From Vitis vinifera (lineage: Eukaryota > Streptophyta > Magnoliopsida > Vitales > Vitaceae), in NCBI RefSeq assembly GCF_030704535.1, contig NC_081819.1, positions 18,944,001-19,008,000 on the forward strand: DNA of 64,000 nucleotides, in the 5' to 3' direction. A program made the translations under genes and the position numbers. Of this stretch, positions 27,801-40,000 are shown piece after piece. Numbering within the stretch: the first letter of the stretch is position 1; each line of letters starts with the position of its first letter. Under the pieces are notes generated by a model that had not been told where the DNA came from, made no database searches, and worked only from the letters and a program-made list of their open reading frames with translations.

Positions 27801-30794
27801 TTCATGCACAATTTTACAGATCAAAATTTATACTTCATTACATATATTATATATCCAATTTTGGCCCATGAAATTGCTTCTAACTAATCTATCAAAACTA
27901 AACAAAAGAATATAAAGAGAGAATCCTCAAACCTGTATGGTTTGTAGTTAACTTCATGCCCACTAGTTCTAATTGTGGTGCTCTATGTAGAGGTGGCCAA
28001 AATCATATAATGTTTTTCATTATAGTAGGTATGCGTTATCATCTTTTCAAGTGTTTATCTTTGCGTGGAAGTGAATAGAATTTATTCAAGCCTGACTTCA
28101 ATTGCCAATTTTGAAAAATTATTGGATGCATCTGATGTTTTCTCTTTGGGTATGGGTCAACTTTTTTTGTTATCATGTAGATATGTCGTAAGGGCCAAGG
28201 CTGGTAAAAAGCAGTCATCAAAAGATGCAGGTGGCAGGGCTGCACATTCTGCTGGAGCTTCACTTCGCAGATATAACGAACTCGCTCTGAAGAAGGTATT
28301 CAATATTTGGTGGTTCAACTTGTTTGCAATAGACTTGTCAAACTATTTACTTTTGTTGTTTCATGAATAATTTCATTTTGATTTTTAGCAGGTATGCCTG
28401 TTTGTGAATGAAATTTAGATGTTCTACTGAATTAACCTAATTGTAGTTTGGTGATAATTATCACATGAGGAAAGATATGGTCTAATACTTCAAAAACGCT
28501 TCAGTTCACCTCGCAGGCCCCCATTTCCACTTACATTTGTTCTCACACTGTCATGCTAGCATGTATTTGCTTAAACTGCTAAAATATGTATGGATACATC
28601 TGCTGTTGAATGTGCGATATTCTACTGAGACATTATCATGTCTATACCATTTATTTTCCATTATGTTAACAATAGCCATCTTTTACAATTACCTTAGTTG
28701 TACAGCAGCAAATTTTTAAGTTTGGTACCATGTGTGTAATATTTAAATTAATTTTCCCGATCTTTTACTGCTGGCTTATTTATATATCTCACTAATATTC
28801 TAGGAAATTCAAGAATTACTTGCTTCTTGGAGGCCTTATTTTGAGGCTTCCTCCTGCATCTTCATTTATGCTCCTTCAAACAATCGTCAACTGCTTTTTA
28901 ATGGGGAAAAGGCGTATTTCAGTAACCAGACTGCTGCTCGAAATGTTCCATTGACTGTTCGAAGGCCTACATTCAAGGAAGCCCAGCGTATATATAACCA
29001 ATTGACACAAGTTGCCTATGATATGGATGAGACGGAATCTCCAGAAAGCATCAAAGATGATTCACTTTTAAGGTTAAGCACTATTAGCATCAACAGCCCA
29101 GAGTCCAGCAAGGTGGGCACAGAGGACAACTTGGAGAGAAGGGTAGCCACTGAAGCATGTTCAAGTAACAAAAAATCTGATGACATGCCCATATCAAGTG
29201 AGAGTGAGCATGAATTTACTGGTTCATCAACACCTTTACATGAAGCAGCAAAGTCTGGAGATTGTCATAAAGTCTTGGAACTCCTAGAGCAGGGTTTGGA
29301 TCCTTGCATTATAGATGAAAGGGGGAGGACCCCATATATGCTGACAACTGAGAAGGAAGTCAGGAATACTTTTAGACGGTTCATGGCCTCCAACCTGGAC
29401 AAGTGGGATTGGCATGCTGCAAGAGTGCCCAGTGCATTGACAAAGGAAATGGAGGAATCTCAAGCAGCTAAGCAGGTATAGCTGATATGCTTTTTAATGA
29501 TTCATATATGAAGATTATCTTGGCATCTGAATTAGTTGCAAATGTCATGTTACTTTGTCATTTCTATATGTCCCTTGCATGCATAAAATTCTTGTTACTT
29601 GATGAGGTTTCAATAGGTTCTATCTGTACAAGTTATATACTTTTTGAGCCCTTGCTTTCTTAGATTGATATCCTTGTATTTATCTTCTCAATTGAGAGGT
29701 GCTTTTTCCATGGCTTCCTTGATTGTTATATTTGTTGATTAGTATTTTTTGTTGATTTTAAAATTGATGATAGGTCTTCTTTTCCTTATCAGGCAGATAA
29801 AGATGCAAAGAGGAAAGCAAGATCAAAAGAGCTGAAGAAACTGCGGAAAGCAAAAGAAAAGAAGGCTCAGGTGCACATTCTTCAGTCTTTGTCCTAATAT
29901 TTTATCGTGTTGTTCATAGAAAGCTTCTGTTCTTATCAATAGTGACTTGCTGCTACTGGATTAGGCTATAGCTTTACCATGAATCTATTTTAAGAGAGAA
30001 TTGTTTTAGTGTGAGTGAGTGATTTATTAACAAAAGTCAAAAAGGAGAATGTAACTTTTGATGATTATATCAATTAATATATCTTGTCTTCCAACATAAT
30101 TCATTATTAGAGGGTCAAACTATATACTGCATTTCTCATTAATCTTATCACCTCTGTTTTTTATATGCAGGCTCAGGCTGCCTTAGCCCAGAATTCCTCA
30201 ACAGTTTCAGAGAATCAAGGAGCTAAGCTGGTTTCAGTTCTCAAGGGACAGCCTCAATCTAGTAGCACCATATCCAGAGAGGTTAGATTTTTTTAATTTT
30301 AATTTTATTTATTTATTTTTGAGTAATGACCTTGCTGAGTGTGTTTCACCAATCTCTCACTTTATTTTGACTTTCTACTTTTAATGGGGAGCAAAGTTCT
30401 GCTTGAGCTAGTGCTTGCTCAGCTAATTGCCTCCCATGTTGTGATCATTTTGGATCTCAACTAAAATAAAGAATTTGAGGTCACCTTTAATTTGAGGTCA
30501 ACTTTTTTGTTCTTCATTCAGGAGGAACTGAAGAGAGCAGCTACTGCTGAGAGGGAAAAGAGAGCAGCAGCTGCTGAGAGGAGAATAGCAGCAGCTGCAT
30601 CCCTCAATGCTCAAGGGCCTGGTACAACCATTGGACCAAGTAGTTCACAACCAAAAAGTGGGATAGCATCTGACATAAACTGCTCCTACTGTTATGCATC
30701 ATTAGCTGGTAAAATCCCGTTTCACAGGTATAATTACAAATATTGCAGCACAACATGCATGCATGTACACAAAGAGATACTTGAGGATGGATAA
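24801..30794 (+). CDS. VMS1/ANKZF1-type peptidyl-tRNA hydrolase (ribosome quality control)
   Basis: This is the homologue of yeast Vms1 and human ANKZF1, which release stalled nascent chains from tRNA on 60S ribosomes and bind Cdc48/p97. Seven exons give 668 residues: 24801-25109, 25882-26330, 28181-28295, 28804-29475, 29793-29870, 30171-30281 and 30522-30794. Domains in order: C2H2 zinc finger (~76-100, WSCNTCKSEF), VLRF1 catalytic domain (~104-340) with conserved Gln near residue 264 in AGKKQSSKD and the HSAGASLRRYNE signature, ankyrin repeat (~432-490, TPLHEAAKSGDC), charged coiled coil (~516-600), a VCP-interacting motif at ~588-598 that fits RX5AAX2R, and a C-terminal treble-clef zinc site (CSYC...YCSTTC, ~632-655). 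Two in-frame ATGs open the gene (24801 and 24807). Nothing essential appears lost. Confidence 0.92.
27135..27185 (+). mobile_element. Minimal LINE-type insertion (tail only) with 16-bp target duplication
   Basis: The flanks AAGAGGATTAGGTCTT at 27135-27150 and again at 27170-27185 are identical. Between them lie only ~19 bases: CTGATC followed by a run of A. This is the structure expected of an extremely 5'-truncated LINE or LINE-mobilised insertion. It sits within intron 2 of the VMS1-like gene. Confidence 0.65.
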
Positions 30795-31418
30795 AAGAAA
30801 AAAACACTTCCAATATATGTACACATTTTTTATTTTTCAATTCATGGATTTTTCTCTTGGTGTTAAATCTACTTATTCCAAGGTGTTTAATTTAATCATG
30901 CATTTTTTTTTTTGTTTCATTTTCACATACAAATACTGCCGGCCTTGTTTGGAAAAAATCGTTCCACCAAACTCTCACATCGTCTCTGAACCTTAACTTT
31001 TATTAATAGTTTGGTTATTTATTGAGCTCATAACTTTCTTGTTTAGTTATAATATTTTCTTGATTGCTATGATGTTTGAAGGACATTTATCATTGGTTAC
31101 TTCATGCATTGTTGGAATGGGCATGACTGTTCCTGTGATAACTTATTGCAACTAAAAAACTTATAAGTGATATGATGAGAACATGGGCAAAACTATATTG
31201 TAAATCCAGTTGTTGGACAACATTTTTATTGCTATATGATCTCCTTGTTATCTCCATCCAAAACACGATACATGAATATGTGTTTGTTACCTATAGACAT
31301 GTTTACTATCCAGATGAATGATATGCCTGTCCTGTTAGACATGGAACTTGATTGGCTGATCAGCCCCAAGTACCATGAACCGGGTGTAGGTAAAAACTGA
31401 ACCTAGTGAGTTCTATAT

Positions 31419-32879
31419 CTATTGTGCTGGATCCTCTTCCCTTTGTGCCTCTGCCTGTTGTACCTCTGCCCCTTTTAGTTGTTTAACCTCTCCATCCTCT
31501 AGCCTTTTGATTTGCCTTCCAATGATCAGCATAGCAGTATAGCTTGAACAGAACCCAATACTATCGATGATGATCTGCAACAGTGAAATGGGGTGCTGAT
31601 CCTTTGCCCCATCTGCCAAGTTCCTCATCAAAATCCCACTGAGAAATACACAAGATCAAGTTATAATGACACAATTTGCATATACATAGTTATTCCAGGC
31701 TCTGTTTCTGTAAGGTTTTGAACAAAAACATTCATTAACAAATTGGAACCCTAGGGTAAAAAGAAGAGGTCCAACCTGTAGATTGCAGCAAAAATATCAG
31801 GCACCACTCCGACCAATGACCCTACCAGGTAAGCACTGTACTTGATGTTGGTGGCACTAGCAATATAGTTGAACATTCGGTATGGAAATGGTGAAATTCT
31901 AATGAAGACAACAGTACAAAACTGTCGAAACCAATTTCCTTGGAAGGCTAGTCTTACAATGGAAGCGTCTTTTGGAATTCTAAACCACAATCTCTGATCA
32001 AAACAAAACAACGAATCAATATATGTTACTTGTATGATGAGAGAGTGACATGAAATAGAAACAGAGCAGTACTGACTCGGATCTTAGAGCGGAAGGGATA
32101 AGCAATGAAATATGGTAATGTCACGCCCACAGCTATCCCAGGTATGATTATTAGGAACCCCAGCTCATACCCAAAAACAATTCCGGCAATCCACAAGGAT
32201 GGCGTAGATTCCAGAAGAGCAGCAGGGAACAATGCCAAAGAAGCAAATATCGCCGCTGCTAGCTCTAAAGGACTGAAATTTACCGCAAGCCATTTGATAA
32301 GTGGGTTTACATTCTGCAAACGATAATGGACGAATGGCTATTGCTTCCTGGACACGAACGAAGGAACATGTTTGAAGCAATTTACTTATCTCTCTTGAAT
32401 CCTTCTCGATAGATGCAGGTATTCAAGAATGTATCTTGCAAAGAAGTACTTGTATTTATCCATGAAATTTTCAAAGCAATCTTGTAAATAAAAAAAGTAT
32501 AAATGTTGGAGAAATTTACTTTTCTTGAATGATAAGAGTACTCGAGAATGGATCATATACAGAAAAGAAACGTATTTCCATTAATTTTTTTTTCAGAGGC
32601 AATCGATCATTCTCATTTCTTGAAAAGATTTTCAACAGAGAAAATATTTAGGAGCGAGAAATCGTTTTCCATTTTTTTGTTTTTCCTCCATTTTCCCGGG
32701 AACCAAACAAAAGAAGAAGGGTGGATTACCTTGGAAAAGGATATGAGGGCAGACCATTTGATGACGAGGAAGAGCAAAAGGGCGACGAAAGTGAGGAGCG
32801 ATATTGGACCACCAGCAGGAGTATCTGGAACTGGTAGGTTTTGGATGCACAGAATCTTGGTGCACTCGGGGCCCACCAT
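31419..32879 (-). CDS. TVP38/TMEM64-family (VTT/DedA) membrane protein
   Basis: This is a multi-pass membrane protein with a SNARE-associated Golgi/VTT domain; relatives act in lipid scrambling and Golgi/ER membrane traffic, though plant members are little studied. Four exons on the minus strand: 32730-32879, 32077-32313, 31776-31993 and 31419-31638 (274 residues), with consistent phases. A hydrophobic helix at ~27-48 (LLTFVALLLFLVIKW) and further helices at ~65-125 (LAAAIFASLALFPAALL; GIAVGVTLPYFIAY) precede the family core with WFRQFCTVVFIRISPFPY and YLVGSLVGVVPDIFAAIY. A last helix and a charged Gln/Glu-rich tail end the protein. The start at 32879 is the first ATG in frame; a stop lies just upstream. 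It is divergent from CYP18-1. Confidence 0.88.
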
Positions 32880-33807
32880 CGTGGGGGCCGTCTTCTACCA
32901 ATCTCCCGTAGGGTCCGAAATCGGGCATGGGCTCCTCGTCCATTTCAGTCTTCGTCTGCTAAACGGCGTCGTATCAATCTTCTGTTTTCGACTCGTTGGA
33001 AAGCTCCGTGGAATGGTGGAATGAAATTTGGTTACTCCGTGGGCTCGTTCATGGTGGGACCCACCTATTTATAAATAAATAAATTATGGTCGATGCTATT
33101 TTTGTAATTTCCCATCATTATTTCAATTTTATTCTTTCTTTTGGTTATTTCTCTTTTATAAAAAAAATGCTAAAAATTTAACAAGATTTGGGCTGTTTGA
33201 TGTTGGAAAGATGAGGAAAAATATATCAAAAAGAAAATAGAGGGAATAAAGAGGAAAAATATAGAATTAGAGGATGTTCGTATTGTAATTTACTTTTGAG
33301 TTTTATTCATTTATTTATAATTTATTATAAATTTTTAATTGAATAGAAAAAAGTTAAAATGTTTAATTTTTTTCTAAATAAAAAATAATATATTGACTTT
33401 TTTTTTTTTTTAATGTTTAATACAAATAAAATATTATAAAAGTAAATAATTTAATGTTTTACGTTATTATTTAATTTTAAATTCTATTTAAAATTAAGTA
33501 AAAAATTAAATAAAAGACATTTAAATAGCAACTTTTCCATGAAAAAAATCCTTTCATGTTGGTAAGAAAAAGTTTGATCTATAGAAAACATCGGTGAAAG
33601 ATAAAAAAAATTCCAATATGAATGAATAATTATTTTTATTTTATTTTTAATTAATTTAATTCAAAAATGAAATTTTGAGTTGTAGAGAATCTTATTTACA
33701 CGAAAGTTATAGAAATGTTGGAAAATTTGTATATATATATTACAAGAACATGAAATAGTACCCCCTGTTTCTAATAACCTACGGTTCTCAGCGGCACGCA
33801 AGAGAAA
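32880..33807. other. Divergent AT-rich intergenic region, TVP38-like / CYP18-1
   Basis: This ~0.9 kb carries the promoters of both flanking genes. It is very AT-rich after 33060. No coding sequence or transposon ends are seen. Confidence 0.5.
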
Positions 33808-36353
33808 ATGGTTTGTTTAGTTTTCATTGTGGCATTTCATCGAACACCTTTTCTCTCACGAATCGAAGCTTGGAATTCACGGGTCATTCACTTTCTTTTT
33901 GCAGTCGGTGACTCTGCATACCAACCTCGGTGACATCAAATGCGAGATCTCTTGCGACGAGGTCTCTAAAACGGCCGAGGTTAGCACTCGTTACCCCAGT
34001 AGACTCAAGCCTTTGGAATGTGTGGTTAACTCTGTGTAAACTCGAAAATCATGTATTGGTTGTGTTTGGGAACATACCCAAATTTAGTTTTGATTTCAGT
34101 CGTGCCTTCTGTTGGTGGGCTTGAATTGGAGTAGGGCTTTAATGCAAGCGTGTTGATGGAAGAGGAATCTTTTTGCCTTGGCACACATATTGAAAGGGGC
34201 AGCATCATCGATGAAAAGGATCAAGCCTCCTACCCACATGATAAAAATTTTACCCCTGTTTCTAGATTATAGCAGAGAAAAATGTGATTGAAACCCTTAC
34301 AAGGAAAGAGATTCGCAAAGGAATATTTTTGTATGGCAAGCTTAGATTGGACTATAGATCAATTCACCACCGTATATAGATTCATAAACCAGTGCAATAT
34401 CAGCTTTGTTTAGCCTGTGAGCTCTGTTTTGGTGTTTGAATGAAAGTTGGATTGATGCAGCTTCCTAGAAGCATAAATTCTTCTAACCTCTAGTAGCCCC
34501 TTTTTTTTTATAATCCCAACTATTCCTTTTAATTTATGAGTTATTTCTGTTTCTTTGCTTGCCACCAAGGCACCAACACAAATGAAATTGGTTTTCTTAG
34601 CCACTGCCTAACCACGGAGATGAAATTATACACATATATTTTTTTTATTTGTGCTGCTCGTGAACTATGTTTACTGAAATTGCTTACTGGTGTTTTCTAG
34701 TATTGTGTTCTAAACTGGGTTTATTTTTAGAAATACACATCGATTTGACCATCACTTTTGTTCAGGAATGAGTATTTATGTTTATGATGCATGTGACTGA
34801 TTGTTTTTAATTATATTCTATCAACTTTTGAATGGATTTTGGAGTATTAGCCAAGAGGTTGTTATTATTGTAATTTTTGTTAGATTGTTAGAGTCTGTTC
34901 TTTTGAGCCTGTGTTGTTATTGTTTTTGTGACAATATGCTGTGTTCTAATAGTTTTGTGCTTTTATTTGGATAGAATTTTTTGGCACTCTGTGCTAGTGG
35001 CTATTATGATGGAACCATATTTCATCGAAATATTAAAGGTTTTATGATCCAAGGTGGAGACCCAACAGGTACAGGCAAAGGGGGGACCAGCATATGGGGA
35101 AAGAAGTTCAATGATGAGATACGAGAGTCTCTCAAGGTAATTTAATATAATGCATGAAGAATTCTCAGACTATAATTATCTTCTTTTACTAATCAGAATG
35201 TGTGTATATATATATATATATGCCTTCCCAAGAAGGCAAAGGTGGGAATAGTTTGATCTACCAATTGAAATTTCAGGCTCAAGCTGGGCACAGGCCTCTT
35301 TCTATGGTTGGGGTGTCCATCCCCCTTCATTTTCTCTTTTTTGCTGGCTGCAAATTAGAACGGCCCGAAAAATAATTCTCCTAAAGTAGTCCGTGTATAC
35401 TAAGACTATCATGCTTCTAAGACTGTTTACAAATTATCAAATCCATATTATGCTGGGTGGAGCTTGATTCTGCTTGGCTGATCCACAGGCATAGTTCTTG
35501 TTATGTCTTAAATGGCCAAATTTTCATAATATGCTCTATTGGGTAATTGTAGGCTAGAAACATTTTATTCTAATCATGATACCAATGGCTGCCCTTTTCT
35601 CCCTTCTTTTTTCCAGCACAATGCAAGGGGAATATTATCAATGGCTAATAGTGGCCCCAATACTAATGGAAGCCAGTTCTTCATAACGTATGCTAAGCAG
35701 CCACATTTGAATGGATTGTACACTGTGTTTGGAAGAGTGATTCATGGATTTGAAGTCCTTGATATCATGGAGAAGGTACATTTCTGTGCTCTTAAGGTCA
35801 ATTATCCGTTTCTTTTGTGGTTGAGAATCACTGTGCCTCTGTGTGTGTGTGGTTGAGGGGGGTGGGGTGAGAGGAATAATGGGTGACTTAAAGGAAACCA
35901 AGGGTGTAAATTTGGTTTTCACACCTTGAAGAGTAGGAACTTGGTATCTCTTTATATGGGAGCTGATTGTGAAAAAATCCCTTGTTTATGGGTGGCTTCC
36001 AAATGGGATGATGTTGGATTTTTTTTTAAATGATGAGCGTGTTTTAGATTGGTGGGCAGGATATTTTGAGGGGGGCATAGTCGATTATAGCACCAGAAAA
36101 GAAGACATAGAATAGGTGCTTTCTCAAATGCTGCCTAAAATTTTCTGAATGAGTTGATTTCTGCAAAGCGTTCTTACCATACAGGGCTCTATGCAAGCTG
36201 CTCGTTTCTGTTGAACCTTTTTTTTTTTAATCAAATATACTGTTAAATAATGTTTTTTGGTTTGTGCAGACTCAAACTGGAGCTGGGGATCGGCCTCTTG
36301 CAGAGATCAGGCTCAATCGAGTGACAATACATGCTAATCCACTTGCTGGCTAG
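33808..36353 (+). CDS. CYP18-1: Cyclophilin-type peptidyl-prolyl isomerase (CYP18-1 / PPIL3 type)
   Basis: This is a single-domain cyclophilin of 160 residues that catalyses proline cis-trans isomerisation; PPIL3 orthologues associate with the spliceosome. Five exons: 33808-33810, 33905-33979, 34975-35136, 35617-35775 and 36270-36353. The first coding exon is just the ATG, and splicing yields [16 protein letters not shown], which matches CYP18-1. Active-site segments are present: [14 protein letters not shown] (Arg, Phe, Met, Gln), [15 protein letters not shown] and [11 protein letters not shown]. The residue matching cyclophilin A Trp121 is His, as in PPIL3, which predicts weak cyclosporin binding. 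The protein ends [11 protein letters not shown], a CYP18-1/PPIL3-type C-terminus. Confidence 0.95.
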
Positions 36354-37067
36354 GTTTAGTTCACTGCATTTCTGGGTTGTAAGCATGTGAACCAGGGTGG
36401 TCTCAGAACCTCTGTATCTATAATCCAGTGATTTTAGGACCAAACTCCTGGCTACAGGCTCTCTGTAATTTTCCTTTTTCCTCTTTGAAATATGCAGCTG
36501 AAAACATGAAAACCAAAAAAGAAAGAAGGAAAATTATATTATTGTGATCACTAGCAGAATTATGTGTATGGCAGCAGTTTTGTTTCTTACCAGGGAGAAT
36601 TTGAAGAATGCAAATGGTAATTTCAACTGTGAATTTTTTGCCACACAAGTGTGGGACAGTGGGACCCCTCCCCCCAAAACGTTGGTCCTGTTTTACTACC
36701 ACACTCAATATTGAATGGATAATTTTGGAATTATACTTGTGATTTTCTTCCTGTGCCCATTGAAATATAGATCTTTTAATTTTCCCCTCTGATTGAAAAA
36801 TGACCTCAATTTGGTTTCTCATTTGCTATGTGAAATGACTAATAAGGCCACCATATGGAATTGGTCGTTTGCAAGAGACCATTTTGGAACACATGGAATT
36901 GGATACACTTCTCCGTGGTGTAGCATGACCAACCGGTAGTGATTTTGAAATCCTTCTCCTTTTGCTTCTACGACGTCGTTTTCCTCAGCTTCGTCCTTCA
37001 ACCAATATATGCATACATATAAACTGGTGGCAGTCCTAACGGCAACTCTTCAAAATAACGTCTGGAA
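36354..37067. other. Intergenic region CYP18-1 / PFC1
   Basis: This is the probable 3' UTR of CYP18-1 and the promoter of PFC1. I see no gene. A 134-codon minus-strand open frame has no recognisable similarity. Confidence 0.5.
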
Positions 37068-40000
37068 ATGCCTTCCCTTCTGCTGCATCATCTCCCGCCA
37101 ACTCCACTTTCCACAACCATCAAAATCAGGTCTCATCCAAAACCTTCATCCCTCGTGCAAGGTAGCACCCGAACTCCCCTGTGTATAACGTGCGCCCGAA
37201 GCCAAGATGATTACCACGCCACGCTCGATGCTCTCAACTCCAAAGGCCGCACTCCCAGAAAATCTCTCGGCCAGGTTCTTCCCTCTATTCGTTAACTTTA
37301 TCAGAAAACGTTTTCAAGGATTTGTTTTTCACTTGGACTCCACTGAGGCCTTTCATCGAATAGTTAACCGGCTTCTGGGAAACTTTTCCGTTACACAAGT
37401 ACAGTGCTATAAATAGTGCCCACTAGTTGGGTTGTTGTTATTGAATTTTAGCTTGGTGTTCATCGTATGCATTGTCTTCTTTCTTACGGTGCCGTGGTTT
37501 TGCAGCATTACATGTTGAATTCTTCCATAAATGAGCAACTTGCTGACACTGCGGATATTAGGGATGGTGATGTGATCCTTGAGATTGGACCCGGAACTGG
37601 TTCTTTGACTAATGTTCTTCTAGATGCGGGTGCAACTGTTCTTGCAATTGAGAAGGTTGGTTTCGACTGCATTACCTGTACTCTGTTGATTAATCTGGAA
37701 ATAGTATCAAATCATTGTCTCTAGAACGAGAAATTGATGATCTTTTTCAGTATATGATATTGTGAGAGGCATGTTATCATTTGTTGATAAGCAGAGTACT
37801 TGAACGAACAGAGTCTCAAGTTTTCTTTCCTAGTTTTTCATGCCATTTCAGTACAAGGAAAAGTAACCATTTCATAGATTGTTTAGTATATCAAGTCATA
37901 AATAATCAGCTTAATTTGACAGGGTTTTAACTTTTAATTGTTCTTGAATGTTTCTTTCAGAACAGCTAAAAGGTTTTTCCATTAATGCGGCAATTATGTG
38001 GAATGATTTGATGCAGAATCTGACAGCATGTTCATTTGGAACTGCATTTAATTCAACTCCTTATGAAAATATCATCTCTAATTTATTATACAAATGAAAT
38101 CTCATAATATGTAGAGTTGTTTGAATTTTGTGCCTTACAAGCAAGCATGAAAGGTAACGATAATCATTATTTCCTGTGCTCCTTTTTTATATCTAGGACT
38201 AATGTTATGCTTATCGTATGAGCTGTAGGATGCACACATGGCCGCACTTGTGAGAGAAAGGTTTGCAGTTACAGACCGTCTCAAGGTAAGCTATATTTTG
38301 GCAATAAATCTCTTTAAAATAAAACTTGTATTTTGTGGCTAGTTTTTTGTTCTCAGAAATTTTTGTTTGATTTTTTTTTTTTTTTGAGTCTAAAATTATC
38401 TTCATAGACTTCATTTTTGGGAGAACTATTCTTGCTTTTAAAAGAAAATATTGATTTGCAAGAAGGGAACAAAAGCAGCAAACGCTTTGCTATTGTAACT
38501 TCTGACATGCTACTTAAACGATAAAAGGACAGCATCTCTATCACCAGTTGTTTCTTATAGGTTAACATGTTATTCTTTTTCATCATTGTTATCTATCCGG
38601 CACTGATATGCTTTCATATTATGTATTATCTTGTAACCTTAAATAAATTTCCTTGGGCAAACTTACATTGTTTGATGGACTACTACCATAGACATATATA
38701 TTTGATTTATTTATATTAAAGCGTGTCGTCTTGTTCTTTTGACCATTACATTGTGAATGATGTCCTAATTTCTGATATTTTCAATTGGAACTGTAGGTTT
38801 TGCAAGAGGACTTCATGAAATGCCATATTCACCCTCATTTGTTCTCATTGTTGGAAAGCAAAAAAGCAAAGAACAAAGAATCAAGATATGCAAAAGTGAG
38901 AACTCTACACCATGTACTTAAGCTGTCTGAGTCATTTGCATTGTACTGTCCTCATGAATATGATCTCCAGCTGCCCACTGGAATCAATGCACTTTTCACA
39001 GTACATAAATTAAAAAGATCTGTAGAAACTTGGCGAGAGTAGCCGTTACTGTGTCTGACATGCATCAGATGCATACACTACTCAGACACAAAATAGAGAG
39101 ATAGGAATTTGTTGTACAAACTGCACTACTTGACATCTATGAGATCCTATGTTTAAATGTCCACGAATTTGAATACTGTTAATGTGGTCATACATATTGA
39201 AGTTTTATGATATTTTCTTGAATTGATTGGGTACTGCCTCAGATGTACTTTTAATGACTACATAAGCATTGGTATGTAATTATATGGTAATAAATTCATT
39301 AGGAATTTGTATCTTTGATGAATGTTGTCTCCTCCTCTCCCCATGGTCATAATATCCTAAAATGGTAGTATGCATTGCTTATTTGCAGGTAGTCTCCAAT
39401 ATACCTTTTAATATAAGCACGGATGTAGTAAAAATACTTCTTCCCATGGGGGACATCTTTTCAGAGGTTGTTCTCTTACTTCAGGTTGGTAATGTTGCCT
39501 CACTGATGTTGACTTTCTAATTTCTACATGTTTTACCCATGTAATTGCTACTAATTTATTTCTTTGTTAACATTGTTCAGTATCAAATTTTAGTGTCCTA
39601 CCAAAAGTCAATATGATTTTTGTCTTTCTGTGGTTGATGATTTTAAGATTGGCAATATGTAACATCTTCAAGGATTTTAAGAATCCTCACACTAGAGCCA
39701 TCAAATAAAAAAAAGTACCTCCATTGGACAAAGACACACAGGAATGTAAGCAAGTGAAGTACATTGAATCCTAATCTTACATAAGTTAGCTTCAACAAAT
39801 ACAATGAATCCTAATTCTATATAAGTTTGTTTCAACATTTTCAGAATGAGGCCTTCAAATGCTTTCACATCTTTTCTGGATGAATAAGACTTAAATTTCA
39901 AGATATGATTTGCTTTATTTGTCGCTTATTGTTCAGATAAATAAATTTGCAGATGCTGGTAGATCTCAGAATATTTGTACCATGAAACCCCTCTTAATGT

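Noticed and set aside
32548-33024. 158-codon plus-strand frame
   Set aside because: It overlaps exon 1 of the TVP38-like gene on the other strand and has no similarity of its own.
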